Shown piece after piece: positions 51,508 to 64,000 of a stretch of DNA of 64,000 nucleotides (within the stretch, counting starts at the first letter, position 1; every line of letters starts with the position of its first letter). Both the position numbers and the translations under genes were made by a program. The notes under the pieces are model-generated. The model was given only the letters and a program-made list of their open reading frames with translations. It had not been told where the DNA came from and did no database searches. Source of the stretch: Prostheceraeus crozeri (taxonomy: Eukaryota > Platyhelminthes > Polycladida > Euryleptidae); NCBI GenBank assembly GCA_907163375.1, contig CAJQUW010001793.1, positions 372,001 to 436,000 of the forward strand. The letters are read 5' to 3'.

Positions 51508-52942
51508 CTTAGCGGTGTCGTATAGTTTATTATCCAGGTTTGGTGCATGACGGGGACGCATCACATGCGACTTATTTGACTTTTATATGCGTCTATCCAA
51601 GACGTGGTCATTGCTCCACAGCCATCGCAGACTAAACGCGTCACTGAACTACAATCTTTCATTACCCAATTGACTTCAAACTGCAACATTGTTTGCAAAA
51701 GCTTGCTTACTGTTGCAGCAATAATCTGAATTTTCATTTACATAATCTTGCATTAACTTTCACCAAATCACATCTCATTTTTGGTAGTCACGTCCGCAGT
51801 TCGTGCATTTTTTGTAGATAAATATGAAGGGAGTTCAACAATATTATGTAATATTCAACATCATGTTTTCTATACGTTTGGGTTTATTCCGTTTTTATCT
51901 TTCTGCTCATTTTGCGTTGTTTTCATTATGAAAGGAAATTAAAAATTATCTTTATGTGACAGGTTTTAGAATTCCTCACCCAGCATGGGAACAAAAGCAT
52001 CATGCGTCAGAAAAAGAGACTGACTGTCCTTGCTATTTTGATTATATTGTATTTAATTTTCTCAAATGTGTAACTATAGCGCAATTTGTTTTCTTTTATT
52101 CTCTGATTTTATGGTGTGACTGATTAACTGATTCGATTTTCATCGCATTTAGGCTATCTAAATCTGCACCGATGATACCAAGCGCCACGAAATTTCACTT
52201 TGTTGAAATATTCGCTTGTTTCGAATGTTTCATCTATGAAGGTTTGATGTTAATACACGTACTTCAGTAGTTCATTTTCACTTTCATATCTCGGCGTGAG
52301 TAAACCTTTAATTAAGATATTTTTCTATGTTTACATATAAAGTAATGTTAGAAATACAAGCTTTTTCATGTAATTTGGTTGTCGATGAATGTTGTGTTAT
52401 TATGATGAATGTGTAAATCGACAATTTTACGCTATGTTTGGCTATGGTTGTTAGACGTGATATTTTTGTTAATTAAATAACGACGCAATTTAAAATGCCA
52501 AAAACATGTGTTAATGGATTATACACCTAATGTACTTTAAGACATGTACATACCTTTCTGTTTGCTTCTAATCATGATTCGACAATAGAATTCTGTATAA
52601 AACGTGTTTTTCAGATTTTTAATATTCTTTTAATAATTTCCTGGACTTCCAATATGATACTTGCGATGATTTATACCAGAAATTGATTTACTTGGGATCC
52701 TAGGAAACTGTTCAGTCGGTAGGTGAAGGATGAATTATAGAAGTGATTGTCATCTAAAATTCATAACTTTTGAGTCAGCCGTTTTCTTGTAAAGTTAGGG
52801 AAAGTATACTCTTAAGTTCGTGTCGCATTTTGCCTTGACTGCAGAGGATCATCAGGTACAAAAAGACAACATCGTTCTTAAGGTCATATAATCATTCTAG
52901 CAATTTCATCAGGCATAGAGGGAACAGAAAATCAATAACAGA
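51508..52942. other. No recognisable gene
   Basis: AT-rich, nothing supported. Confidence 0.5.
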
Positions 52943-52944
52943 TA

Positions 52945-54806
52945 CAGTCGAACCTCGCTATAACGAACCTCATGGGGTCCATGCCTAAGGTTCGTTATAG
53001 CGAGGGGTTCGTTATATCGAATAAAGTCTGAGAACTTTCCAAGCTGATACAGCTGATATCCTGAGTTACTTTACAGATGCTAAACATGTATATACAACAT
53101 CTTAGATACGGGTTAAATACAGGCCTTAGTATCACATGATAGTATTCAATTTGAACAAAAACAGCATAAATGTGCATGTACATCACTGTTTATTGAAAAA
53201 GTCACTAATTTTCGTCTGTCGATTTTTCTTCAAACTGACCCCACGAGCTAAATTCAGTAATTGCTTTATCTGTATTTCACAGACTCGATTTCTTGGGTTT
53301 CAAGCCATAAAATTGCAGTTTCGCAGCTTCACTTGCAGTTGGTGGAGGATTGTTGACGCCGTTGTCATTTTCATCTTCGTCTTCTGTATCTGGCGCGTTA
53401 TCGGTTGACACAGCTTTCTTTGAAGGACTTCGTCGACGATTTCTGCTTCTGTCAGGGCAGCTATCTCTATCTCGTCATCAATGTGAAGCCAGGTATCAAT
53501 CACAGTTTCATGTTTTCAACGTCATTCAGGCTGTTTATTCCGACATCAATTCACAATGTCATCTGTCATCGTGTAGACTGTTGCCCAGCGTCTTCTTCCA
53601 TATCTGCTCGATGCTACTCGTTAGAATACTGCTCCAGGCGTCTGCGCTAACATGTCTTTGAGCGAAAAACTTTGAGAAATTCGAGAAAGTTGGTTTCCTT
53701 TGTTAGAACGATGTCTCGCAAGAGCATCTTTCGATATTGTTTCTTGAAGGCTGCAATGATGGTTGGATTACTGACGTTGTGTTTTGGGTAAGTAGGCCAC
53801 ACGCACTTTTTCCATCATTCGAAACAAGTTCTGTCGCAGGCGGATGAGCGACATTTGTCGGGCAGTAACAGGGCGTTTGCTGTTGAACTGCAAAACCAGC
53901 TCTCGGGTCATCCACGCCTTTTTCGAACAGGCAACGTTCGGAGATTGACGTGATGAAAGCAACGAGGTTGGGCGTGACTTCCCAATGAGGTTTCAGTTTG
54001 TTCGTGCAAACAAAAAAGTAACTCCTTAAAACCTCCAGAATCCTCAGTTTTTTGTGCGAGTTCTATCTGGCACATATAGCGCAGTTTCATCTGCATTGTA
54101 TATTTGATCTGGAGTCTTCGTTCTTGAGAGACTATTCAGTTCGGGCAGATAAACATCAAGAGCCTCATAATCGCATGAACGGGATTCTCCAATTAGGCCT
54201 CGAACACCGTTTTCTGCCATCTCCACAACCAACCAGTGCTTTCATTTTTCACATAAGAGTGGACCAGACACATGTGTAGGACAGCTTCATAATTCGTGAT
54301 TGTCCGACTTACGAAGTTTCTTTCTTATCATGCTTTCATCAGTATCGACGCGATGGATGAACTCTCTCAGGTTATCTTCAGATTTCTTTGGCTCCATTCT
54401 TCAATCGGTCGATGATGGATTTTCGTTTCGGTACAGTGTGTAATCAAAATGAGAAGATCTAAAATATGTTTTGTCTTCATTATAATGTATTAATCTATTT
54501 TTAGCTTTCTGGGAAGTCCTGAGCATCTATCTCCTTATTGGAGAGAAGCAACACACTGACAACCATTGGAAATGCGTCGTCTATACTTACAGTAATAATC
54601 GTGACAATGCAAAAAGCAAAAAATTATGTGGCAACTCGCGTCCATTATTGTAATATGATTGCTACTTTGTTGTGCAAACGTTCTCAAGAATAAAAGCTTA
54701 CAAAAAGCGCATGTAAAAAGTACATCATTTTTTGGGGATCCGTACCATGGGTTCGTTATAGCCGAATGTTCGTTATAAAGGGGTTCGTTATAGCGAGGTT
54801 CGACTG
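52945..54806 (-). mobile_element. Tigger/pogo DNA transposon, degenerate transposase on minus strand
   Basis: Flanked by TA (52943-52944, 54807-54808). Both ends start CAGTCGAACCTCGCTATAAC and are followed by further TTCGTTATA copies. The minus strand carries transposase pieces: near 54232-54044 there is ALDVYLPELNSLS and IYNADETALYVPDRT, the conserved NADET block of the DDE domain. Near 53960-53770 there is MTRELVLQFNSK-like sequence. The N-terminal region lies toward 54410. Frames are broken at several points, so it is inactive. Confidence 0.8.
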
Positions 54807-54808
54807 TA

Positions 54809-56039
54809 TTAAAAAAACTTGCTATATAAATATGATCGTAAAAATATAAGTTTCTAAGTTCGTTAAACTGTTGTCTGCTATTGATTGTCGGATGCTGTTT
54901 CATCTACATTTCTATGATGACTGCATGACTATTTTGAAATTCATATTATCTGATGATGCTCTCCATTCGGGGATAAGTCCTCTTCATGACGGACTATTTA
55001 CATTTAAAAACAATACTTGACAATTCACAAAGACTGAAATAAAACATATGATTGTGTTTGTTTATGGCTGATGGCAGAAGACAAGTATGTTTCTAAATGA
55101 AAGCAATATATTATAAATTACACACTTATGGCAATTATCATAGCTCTTATTGACAGTGTGTGTGAAATGAAGTATTCATCATGTGTTCAATAATCCAACT
55201 ACGTGTATATTTTGCTATTTCTGTTGACTCTCGGTGGACTTGCTTCTAATTCTTTATTTTCTCAGGAGAATTAACACATACAGACATCATCAGTTGTTGA
55301 AATAATAGCTTTTATGGCTTCAATTAACTCCATGAAATTGCATTGCATGTGAAAATCTTCGTCTCGGTTGACTGAGATTATGATTTCATTCTGGTAAGTG
55401 AAAGTAGAAGGACATGAGAAAGAACCAACAAATGATATTTCCTCAGGCGAATTGGCATCATTACATCGGACTGACCGAACATTTCATAACAGACGTTGTA
55501 GTCATATTTTACCTATCACACAAACCGCTTATTCCTGAACTACCAAGTGTTCATGGCATCTGAATGGCGGACTACAATAAATAACGCGTGTTCTTTTCAA
55601 TCACACGCACTGTGTTGTGTTTGTTGTATTTGTGCTGTATTGTATTTACTCACAGCATTATGTTTCAAAGTTAGATTTTCTGAATGTTGGATCTTATTAG
55701 CGTCTTCTTGCCAGAATTTCTAAATGCTGGAGCGAGTGTAGTCATGTATCTGCATGTGTGTGATGTCATTCATGTTATGATATTCTTCTTGCTCTTTCAA
55801 TTCCGATGCCCTTGAGATCATTGCTTGTCCTGGTTTTTTATTCTTCTTTCGAAGTTTTATTCACATTTCTTTTCCTATTTTTGTTCGATACACGACTCCG
55901 CAACGATTCTTTTCACATTTGCCGTACTATCTTCATGACTATGTTATTGTTAAAATGCTTTAGATTTACTTTCTTTGACAAGGACATGATAATGGAGCTG
56001 CAAGCACATTCTTTATAAGTGCTTAACTGCGTTGTAGTA
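54809..56039. other. No recognisable gene
   Basis: Non-coding by eye. Confidence 0.5.
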
Positions 56040-56412
56040 CAGGGTGCCCATTAGAAAAGGTAACAATTAAAAAAAACACATTAAGTTCAAAATTTATCAA
56101 ATTTCTATTGACTATCAACGCATGATATCTATAGTGACAAATTATTGAAAAATTTGAATGCACGAGAAATGCGTCGTTACTTGGTTGGATATCTATGATA
56201 TCTTGGTTGGATATCTATGATAGTATATATGAGATATATCTATGATAGCAATTCAATCACGCTTTGAATACACGAGAAGTGCGTTGAGACCATAGTTTTG
56301 CATTTGGTAAGTCCGAGATTGTACACAATAGTGATTTTGAATGAATCAAGGACACTAGGAAGTTATGTTGATAAGTAAAAGCAAATTGTTACCTTTTTTA
56401 ATGGGCACCCTG
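56040..56412. mobile_element. MITE with CAGGGTGCCCATTA ends
   Basis: The left end CAGGGTGCCCATTAGAAAAG and the right end (minus strand: CAGGGTGCCCATTAAAAAAG) are inverted copies, each followed by GTAACAATT. Flanks suggest a TA duplication. The middle contains tandem TGGATATCTATGATA units. About 373 bp and non-coding. The left edge is uncertain by a base or two. Confidence 0.7.
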
Positions 56413-56435
56413 TACATCTAGAATAGTTTTGATTA

Positions 56436-56669
56436 CAATTCAATGCCTCCGGCTTTCACGAGATCGAAATGATATTTCAATGCACCCTGCTCCTGGCACA
56501 ACCATGAAAAATGGCTTGCCGACTGGGAATCGAACAGCTAACGTGGCGTGAAGATCAGCAAGACCAGCGAAGCACAGTCTCCACCCAGCTCAAGGACTGG
56601 GTTCGACTCCCAACCGGCGGCGCATTGAAATTTCATTTCGATCTCGTGAAAGCCGGAGGCATTGAATTG
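56436..56669. repeat. Inverted repeat enclosing two opposed tRNA T-loop-like motifs
   Basis: Arms 56436-56483 and 56622-56669 pair over about 48 bp (CAATTCAATGCCTCCGGCTT...). Inside, the plus strand carries GGTTCGACTCCC at about 56600 and the minus strand carries GTTCGATTCCC at 56534-56524. Both look like the RNA polymerase III B box of tRNA-derived sequences, facing outward in opposite directions. Perhaps two tRNA-derived SINE tails joined as an inverted pair. Confidence 0.6.
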
Positions 56670-56671
56670 TT

Positions 56672-58796
56672 AAATCGATTCTCCGAGGCCGCCTGGAAGC
56701 GGTGGTTTTGATTACATCTAGGCATTTCCCCCTGAATCGTCCAGGCTAAGATTTGACTAGAGAATTCTTTAATTTACCTTGTGCTATCTCTCCATGCTCT
56801 CTAAGCGCTTACTGTTCAAAGACATGTTTGTGGGTTCAAGTCCTACCAGATGCACATACTTTGCGTGGCAACGTAATCTAACTATATTCATTTCATTCAT
56901 CGCAACTTTTGTTCTTATTTTGTGTGAACCTTGAGGATTCCATCGAGGAAGTGGATTAGTGTGATCGAAGAGGATATGGAGAGGAGAAATGTCACCAAGG
57001 AGTTGGCTACAAACAGAGATGAAAGAAAAGCAGTGAAAGAACTGGCAACCCACGCTACCGGGGAACTTATGCCAGTATAATCAACCGGATTGTTGTTTTG
57101 TGTAAGCTTTGCTCGGTATCATTTGTCATCCAAATTTTCCTGAGGATTGTTGCAGTTGGTTTCCGAAAAATTATTTGGAGCAGCCACTCATTTCGGAGAT
57201 CAGTTCATGATTGATGTATAATCAGCTGAAGCTGATCCCTGTGACATTATGTGGACATCTTGAAGAATCTGTGATATTTTGTAATACTCAATTATCGCTG
57301 GAGCGCAATGCAGCCATAACTAACTCCCCCATTTCCGTCGGATGGGTGTCTATCGCCGCATAATTTGATCGTTGAAATTGTGCAGAATCATCACTAGACA
57401 CATAGATTTCTTCTTTTGTTCAAATTTTACCTCACAAGTGACTTTAGAATTCACCGAAGAGCTTTTGTAGCACGCGTTGACAATTTTTTTTGTCCTCATC
57501 GATACTCGCTTCAACTTACAGTTTCACTTGGAATCCAGAGAAATTCAAAATGCTTGTCCTTCGACCTGTGTTTGATCTCAGCAGCCTTCGTCATTATAGA
57601 AACATATACTTTTCTGAAACGTCTTGACCAGCTGTTTCGATTGGCATTTAGGCAATGAAAATCATGCCATTAGTTTATAATAATAGGAGTGAGCCTTATG
57701 TACCACCATCGATATGGAGGATTCAGGTGCTGTAGAGCGAGCGTTACTATTGGCCTAACATCACTTTTTGTGAGATCAAATGTATATACAAATACTCATA
57801 TTTTCATATTTATTCCTTTGCTTCCTTAAAGATTTGATTTTTCAGCCAAACTCAACTACCGATTTTAGTTAATTCAACTTAGGTAGGCCAATTGAATGGT
57901 GATGTATCTATAAATGCAACCCTTAATACACAAATACTCAGTAAATAACATCAATGACTATTTCATGACTATCAGCATGCCTTGAATGGAAATTAGAATT
58001 GTAACTGGAAGTTATATTACGATATTCCGTTAGCAACATGTCTACGTTCCCGTTCTAAAACCAGTGATATAAAGACTATCCGTTTGAGGCATCCAGTTTT
58101 TGATAGAATAAAGGAAGTCAACGTTAGTGTCCATAATTGAAGATAAGGAAAATGTCTAAAAGCTATCACGTGGTCAATCCCTCTTCGTCTTCAGTAGGAT
58201 TCTACATAAATTTCTGTGTCGTTGTGACATATGGCCCCTTGAGAGGATGCTGATGTCCACCGATTAATCATTCTGTCCACGAGTAAGTTTTCAGAAATAT
58301 CATATTCTTGTTCTCTATCTTATTCCACAATTTGTCCTCAATATCTGAGACAATTTTATTCGATAATTCCAATTTTTGGTTTTATTGCTCGTGTTCTATC
58401 ATATGGTTGTACTTTTATGATTTGAATTATCTGTTATAGCACTTTTCTTTCCCTGTTTTATCACACAAACACCGCGTTTCACGAAATATATTATAACCGT
58501 TGGAAAGATATCAGGAGCAGAGAAAATGCGATTCATCAATTCAATATCCTTTTGCGAATATAACATGTAAGGGTCCACTCCCGACATGCATTCTTAAGAC
58601 TCAACTGAATTTAAAAAATTGGGTCTAGTCCTGGAGGCTGAGTTTTCTGATAGTTTCAAATCTCACTTTCCTTTGAATAGAATTTTGTTCGAAATCATTG
58701 CTCACTCTCAAAAGTCAGTTCCTTTTATCATCTTTAAGATGAAATGACATTTTGTTCAATGATTTCAATCATGGGTATGATTTGAGGTCCTCTTCC
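56672..58796. other. No recognisable gene
   Basis: A lone B-box-like GGTTCAAGTCC at about 56825 could belong to a decayed SINE. Nothing else is supported. Confidence 0.4.
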
Positions 58797-58797
58797 A

Positions 58798-58830
<33 letters not shown>
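58797..58830. repeat. (TC)n(AC)n microsatellite
   Basis: A run of TC dinucleotides passing directly into a run of AC dinucleotides. Confidence 0.9.
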
Positions 58831-61800
58831 TTTCAGTAATGGTTAGGAATCCCTCTTGCATCTAGACGAGTCAAAATTCAATGCGTTTTTTTCCAACTTG
58901 GAAAACGTTATACAAATATAACTAACATAAACTTATGCGTCTGAACTTCATGGTTTGACTTATGCGTACGTGCGGTTGCTTTAACTCTAAATGGAATCAC
59001 TGCATCGAAGACCTTGCCCAACCCGATGGAACGACTGCCTCTTCCAACTCTTCTATTTCTTTCTTTCTTCCGCCCGTCACGTTCTTGACGCCCCGTAAAG
59101 TTCATTGGAAGCAAAGGACGAGAAACTTGAAACATCTGAAACTTCAAATCGCTGATTATTTCACGAGCGCAGGCCTTTATCTGCACAGTCCAAAGTAACT
59201 TGTCATCTAGTAACGGAATTCTAGAGAGGATTTGTGCAGTCAAAGATGTACTGGATTAACTCCTTAATCCGCTTAGATTGCGGGCAGTGAGTGAAACAAT
59301 TGTTGAATATCTTTTCTGCATCATTCCATTACCGGCTGCAGAATCGTTGATGACATTCGATCGCTTCTGCAAACCATGCACTATTGAAAACAAATACAGC
59401 AGATTATTTGTTTCTTTCTTTCCCGGTTATGTGGGGCTTTGATTTTCAAAATTTGTGTGCTTGTTTCACAATGTTGTGACCGTGTTTTACCTACTTTAAT
59501 CTCTCAAACTATAAAGAAATCGCAAACTCCCAATGACTGCTACGATTTTTAGGATTTCTTTTATAATTTCGAACACCTTTTGTTTTCCCTTACTTTCACG
59601 GATTCATAAGTTTTTGAAAGATACTCGTTGAATTAATTAGTTTAACCTTTTAGATTGCCGGCTTTTCTATCCTTTCACTGTTTGATATTGTGAAAAACGA
59701 AGTACTTGATGACTTAGGCATGTCATTCAATTTCGCAAAAGGGAAATGTTGCTGAACCTCTTTCAGTCTCTCTATGAAGATGATATAGCAGATAAAAAGG
59801 AAGGAGACATTCGATTTGTAATCATTCCGCACAACATGTTTCTACCGCATCTCCTTCATGCGCAAGTGCACCACTGGACTGAAGTTGCAGAGACAGATAA
59901 ACAATTAATTAGTCTAGCGAATCGATACTAGTAGCATAAGAGCGGGCACATGAGAGTGAACGTGGAGGTAAGACTGACCAGTAGTCCATGGTCTGGAGGA
60001 CACTCGAGATAGAATAGGCAGAATCCGCATTGTTAGAAAAAGAAAGTCATAAAAGTGCAGTAAAGGGAAGTCAAAATGAATGTACTCAGTATACAGGACT
60101 TTCTGATGCCCAACTTTCTACAGCAATTTGAAATCATTAACTTCCTGCGATGAAGATGATCAAGTCGATTATTAATGAATTCGACGACAGATGATGCGCG
60201 ACTTTTAGTTGCGTTATGTAGTCTAAATGTCTCAGGAAAATTCTCCATCAAAAAAGTATATGTCGTTTATTTGAATAGGTTAGACAACACACTACAGATG
60301 ATGGCAATGCACTAGTAGCCTAGCTGTTGAAGTTGAATTATCGAGTTCCTGGACATATTCCACCAAATTCATAATAATTGTTAATAATTGTTACCTTTGA
60401 GAATTGGGAAGTGGAGGAAACAATTTTGTGAAAGTGCATTGTGTCGATCACTGTTTGAACCGATTCTATAACATTAATTTGGGGGAGATTTCGACGCACA
60501 TGACTTGAATGTGTTCGCAGCAATGTCTTACGAAGTCAGTGGCTCTTAAACTTATTTATAGATGTGACCCACCTACAAGTCAAGTGAATATTTCGCGACC
60601 CAAGCATTTTGAAAATTCATCTATTCTAGTCCTCATCAAGGTAAAACACGAACGCTCTTTTTATTCTCAAACAACACTTTTTGGAAGCATACATGGATGC
60701 TAGTGAGACGTGTGGATTTGTTTCTTAGGTTGTGCTATTTCATGAATTCGCGGTTTTATTTTGACAAATGAGACGCTATGTTATTCCTCAAGCTTGTTTC
60801 CAAACTTTGTCTTGATATGGCAGTGAGAGCTGAAAATACCTGACATCGATGTTTGTATTACATATAGACCTACATTCCAATTTTGTATGATAACTTTCCT
60901 ATTTGAACTTCAGCTTTCGTTTTATGATGAAGGCTTATGCTGAAACATATGTATTGAAATACTCTTGATCAATGCAGTGTTGCGAAATGACGGATTTTTG
61001 AGATTTTGAGAATAATTTGGATTCATGGATCGCCTTGATAGCAAAATTAACTGATATTTTTGAAATATTTTTAAAGCTAGTAATAATATATTCCTGCTAT
61101 TCTTTGAGTATGAGGCTTCAGCATAAAACTTATCCCCAAATTGCTGTTTTTTATGTCGATGAAAATGATATGTTCTTTTCAGAGCAATGGATCAATATTT
61201 TCTAAACATACTCTGATAAGTATGACACATGAAAAGCCTTTAACACATGAAGATTAGATGCTTTTAACTACCCATGTTTAGACCTGAGGTAACTATCAAA
61301 ACCTTTTCTGCATGCAAAAATCTAGCGAAAAATGGATAATCTAGCTAAAGGCTGAAAAATGTAATTCAGTAAAAACTGCGTCACACGTCAATACCCGAAT
61401 TTTAGGCCTATGTTGATTTGTATTTCGTTCTTCAGGAGTTGGAGTATATTCTATTTATATATAAAATTTTTTGGTAGTCGGAAAGTATGTTATGAATTGG
61501 AAACAATAGTGCAAGCGACGTCTGCTAATTTGTCGCTGAAAATGCATGACTCATTCTGACATTTTGTCAAATGTGAGTGCTTATATTCATTGTTTTGCCG
61601 ATTTTGTCAGCTGTCATTTGATTTGATCTTGCCTCTTCCTATTACACTTATCTTTTTTATCAAAATTCCTTTGGCGTATTTCACCCGCACATCATTAATT
61701 CACTCTTGCGCCTGATGTTGCTTCGCATTGCCGAAGTTCGTTTCTGATTTGTATAGCATTTGCCTCGCCTTTTGGTTTCTGCAATCTTTCGGCAGTTTAG

Positions 61801-64000
61801 TAACTCAAAATGGATTTTTGACAAATTTGAAAACCTGGAGATGGAGGTAGCCTACCAGTCTTTCCACCCATATTAGATCTATTGTTTATCTTTTTCGCTG
61901 TTACATGGAGAATATATCTGATTCTTCAACATGCATCCGACTTATGTTCCATTTTGCGCACTCTTTAGGGTCAAAGGGTGCATAGACATGTCGTTCATTT
62001 GGTCTCACCGAATAAATTGTCTGTTTATCTTAATTCAATGAAGCTGTGGCATCAATCTTTTATGGCGAAATTTTCTAATTGTTGAAGATCTGATCGTGGA
62101 TTACTCATTGATTATTCATGAATTGACGACCGAATGAATCAGACGCTTCTCGACATGGAAAGGAAGACATTTTTATTTATCTTCTAAATATAAATTGTCA
62201 GTAGATCACGTAAAAATGAGGAAGAGGTTTCTACGACATTCAATCTACGAACTCGACACTAGAAATTCAATAATCTCTTTTCTAAAGCAATATCAATTTC
62301 ATTGAAAGCTGAATCCATCATTTAGCATCTAGTATACTGTGATCACGTATAATCGCTTTTCTGATTTTTATTTCCCATTTAAGCTGCGTTTATGTATTTA
62401 TTTTGGCCATTATGTCTCATTTAAGGGCTTATTGCAACTGGTGAAGAATGCTTCTAATTTGAATTAAAACCCAGTCACAGCTCGATGAATAAATGCCATC
62501 ATATTTCCTTAATCATTTAATCACATTACGTGCTTAAGATTATTGATGAAGCTCAGATTGAAGCGTTGACAATTCTGACGCTAGGTTGACGAGGAAGGAT
62601 TTTATGCTCCTCCCTTTTGTGCTCCTTTATGAATGTATAGAATTGGCAGGTGATTGTCCGAAAATTAATCCTGTCTCTCTTGATGCGTACTTCTACGTAC
62701 GAGTATACTTTGCTTTGACTATAGGCGATCATGGTTCGTTAACTTTTTTTATTCATCCATGACCCTCTCAATAGCTGCGCAGGCACGTTTTTCCTTTTTT
62801 TCGTTTTTCCTTTTTTCCCTTAATCACCGTAATCGATGAAATAGTCAAACCTTGCCATAATTTATCATGATAAGTACCTTAATAGATGCATTGGGTACCA
62901 ATAGTTTCAGTCTCCTGTTATTTGTCTTCGAATTTCCTAATCTCTGTTGTCAAGACTCGATACCGTCCATACCGGTCACAACGCAAAATTAGTAATTTTT
63001 TGTGTTTTCTCATAAGTAATGGTATCTAAAGCTCAAAATCATGATCGTCTTGAATAATGAAAGTAATTTTATATTTGAACACCATATCATTTGATCTTTA
63101 AACAAAAATTATCCTTTCTCATTTGACGTTGTGGTTTTGGAGATAATCTAATGTGAATAATGATACAAAATTTCCAAGTCACATTAAAGAAAATCCACCA
63201 TCAAATTGTCATCTTCAGATACAGAGTTTATGTTTTAGCCAATAAGAATATGACATAATGGTGTTATTTTTATCGTACTGTTTGTCTGGCATGAATCTGT
63301 TATGTCTTGTTATTAATCCTCTCCATATGTTTCTAATTTATTTAAGTGGACAGTTGATTTTAATTTAGTCTCGCTGTTGCATTTTCATTTAACATCATCC
63401 ACGTAAATCTTAGCAAATAAAATGGAGTTGTTACATCCCAATTTATCACAACTTGCTATTCACATCAGCGCCTTCAAGTCAGTGAGCTTCCTTAAGAGCA
63501 TTGTCTCGTAACACGGACACTAACCTGCTTATATCAGCTGTTACCCAGTCAGACTCCGACATTCTGTTATGCAACCCCCTCATAATTTCTTCAGGAACTT
63601 GAAAATAGTATTTGAAATCTGACGTCCAACACTTGAAACACGGAGGAAATGGACGATAAATCGTGGAGTGAGTGACGAACTGCCCGAACTGGGTCGAATT
63701 TGAACTAGAGGCGATGCTTTGTATGAGAAACTATACCATTAGTAGCTATTAGATTTATTCCAGTTCTTTCCAAGTTGTTCTGGTCTTGAACAAATCAGAA
63801 ATTGACCACTTGGTCGTTACGAACTGTACATAACTAAACAGCGTTAAAAATATCGCTCTAGTATTGATTGCATGTTAGTATAATTTACTCAACTATGAAA
63901 GTCAGTGAAAAGTTAGATAGCAACATTTCCCCGATATGATCCTCACATTTCGCATCATGATACTTAAAATGAGAATTAAATTTCACTGAAGACAACGGCG
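58831..64000. other. No recognisable gene
   Basis: AT-rich sequence with short chance frames on both strands. I found no conserved motif, RNA gene or clear repeat. Confidence 0.5.

Noticed and set aside
56790-56870. Possible tRNA-derived SINE (GGTTCAAGTCC)
   Set aside because: A single B-box-like match without a convincing A box.
59650-59931. Overlapping frames on both strands near 59.7 kb
   Set aside because: Short, unrelated to known families, and no splice or promoter context.
1-64000. CRISPR array, bacterial operons or rRNA genes
   Set aside because: No regularly spaced repeats, no Shine-Dalgarno-led gene arrays and no rRNA-like sequence; the intron and transposon content is eukaryotic.

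Overview
This is AT-rich animal nuclear DNA, most likely from an invertebrate. The evidence is a spliced host exon, jockey/CR1-type and other LINE relics, Penelope-like fragments, hAT, pogo/Tigger, TTAA-type and MULE-like DNA transposons, and one large Polinton. I cannot name the species. The only host coding sequence I can support is one exon of an RNF144-like RBR ubiquitin ligase (28832-29239, +).

The main feature is a 19.9-kb Polinton/Maverick at 7230-27110. It has about 370-bp terminal inverted repeats that are almost identical at the two ends, and a perfect 6-bp target duplication (GCAACT). It landed inside an older LINE reverse-transcriptase relic, whose two halves flank it (about 6196-7229 and 27117-27640). 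The near-identical ends make it a recent insertion. Even so, about three or four of its roughly nineteen genes are no longer open throughout, so I treat it as a fossil.

Polinton layout. Plus strand, left to right: a UBA-RING protein resembling the tail of IAP proteins, two small overlapping genes, a basic protein with an LVQRGGG motif, an uncharacterised basic protein, the packaging ATPase, a conserved Polinton protein, a tiny Cys-rich frame, a chromodomain integrase, a minor-capsid-like protein, a basic core protein, the double-jelly-roll major capsid protein and an adenain-like protease. Minus strand from the right: a small Cys/Val-repeat protein, a multi-exon spliced gene, the protein-primed DNA polymerase B, a possibly PC4-like protein and a protein that reads like a TATA-binding protein. 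A small Cys-rich plus-strand gene lies just inside the right end. The two gene arrays converge near 16.8 kb. Several promoters share a CCAAT-plus-TATA layout, some with AP-1 or CRE sites. With the TBP-like and PC4-like genes, this suggests the element carries its own transcription-factor module. That is the most novel signal in the window. A pogo-type MITE (25366-26254) is nested in the Polinton.

Outside the Polinton the window is mostly non-coding. It holds a TTAA-flanked MITE (864-1706), a Penelope-like 3' fragment (about 3.1-3.65 kb), a minus-strand LINE relic (4486-6192), tandem and inverted repeats (30.4-31.1, 32.5, 40.7-41.2 and 45.1 kb), a 3.3-kb hAT containing a LINE and a GIY-YIG fragment (35289-38572), other LINE relics (43.05-43.43 and 46.8-47.34 kb), and several MITEs (45416-46432, 48042-48585, 50393-51501, 56040-56412). 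There is also a degenerate Tigger/pogo transposon (52945-54806) and an inverted repeat with two tRNA T-loop-like motifs (56436-56669). From about 56.7 kb to the end I see only a microsatellite and no supported gene.
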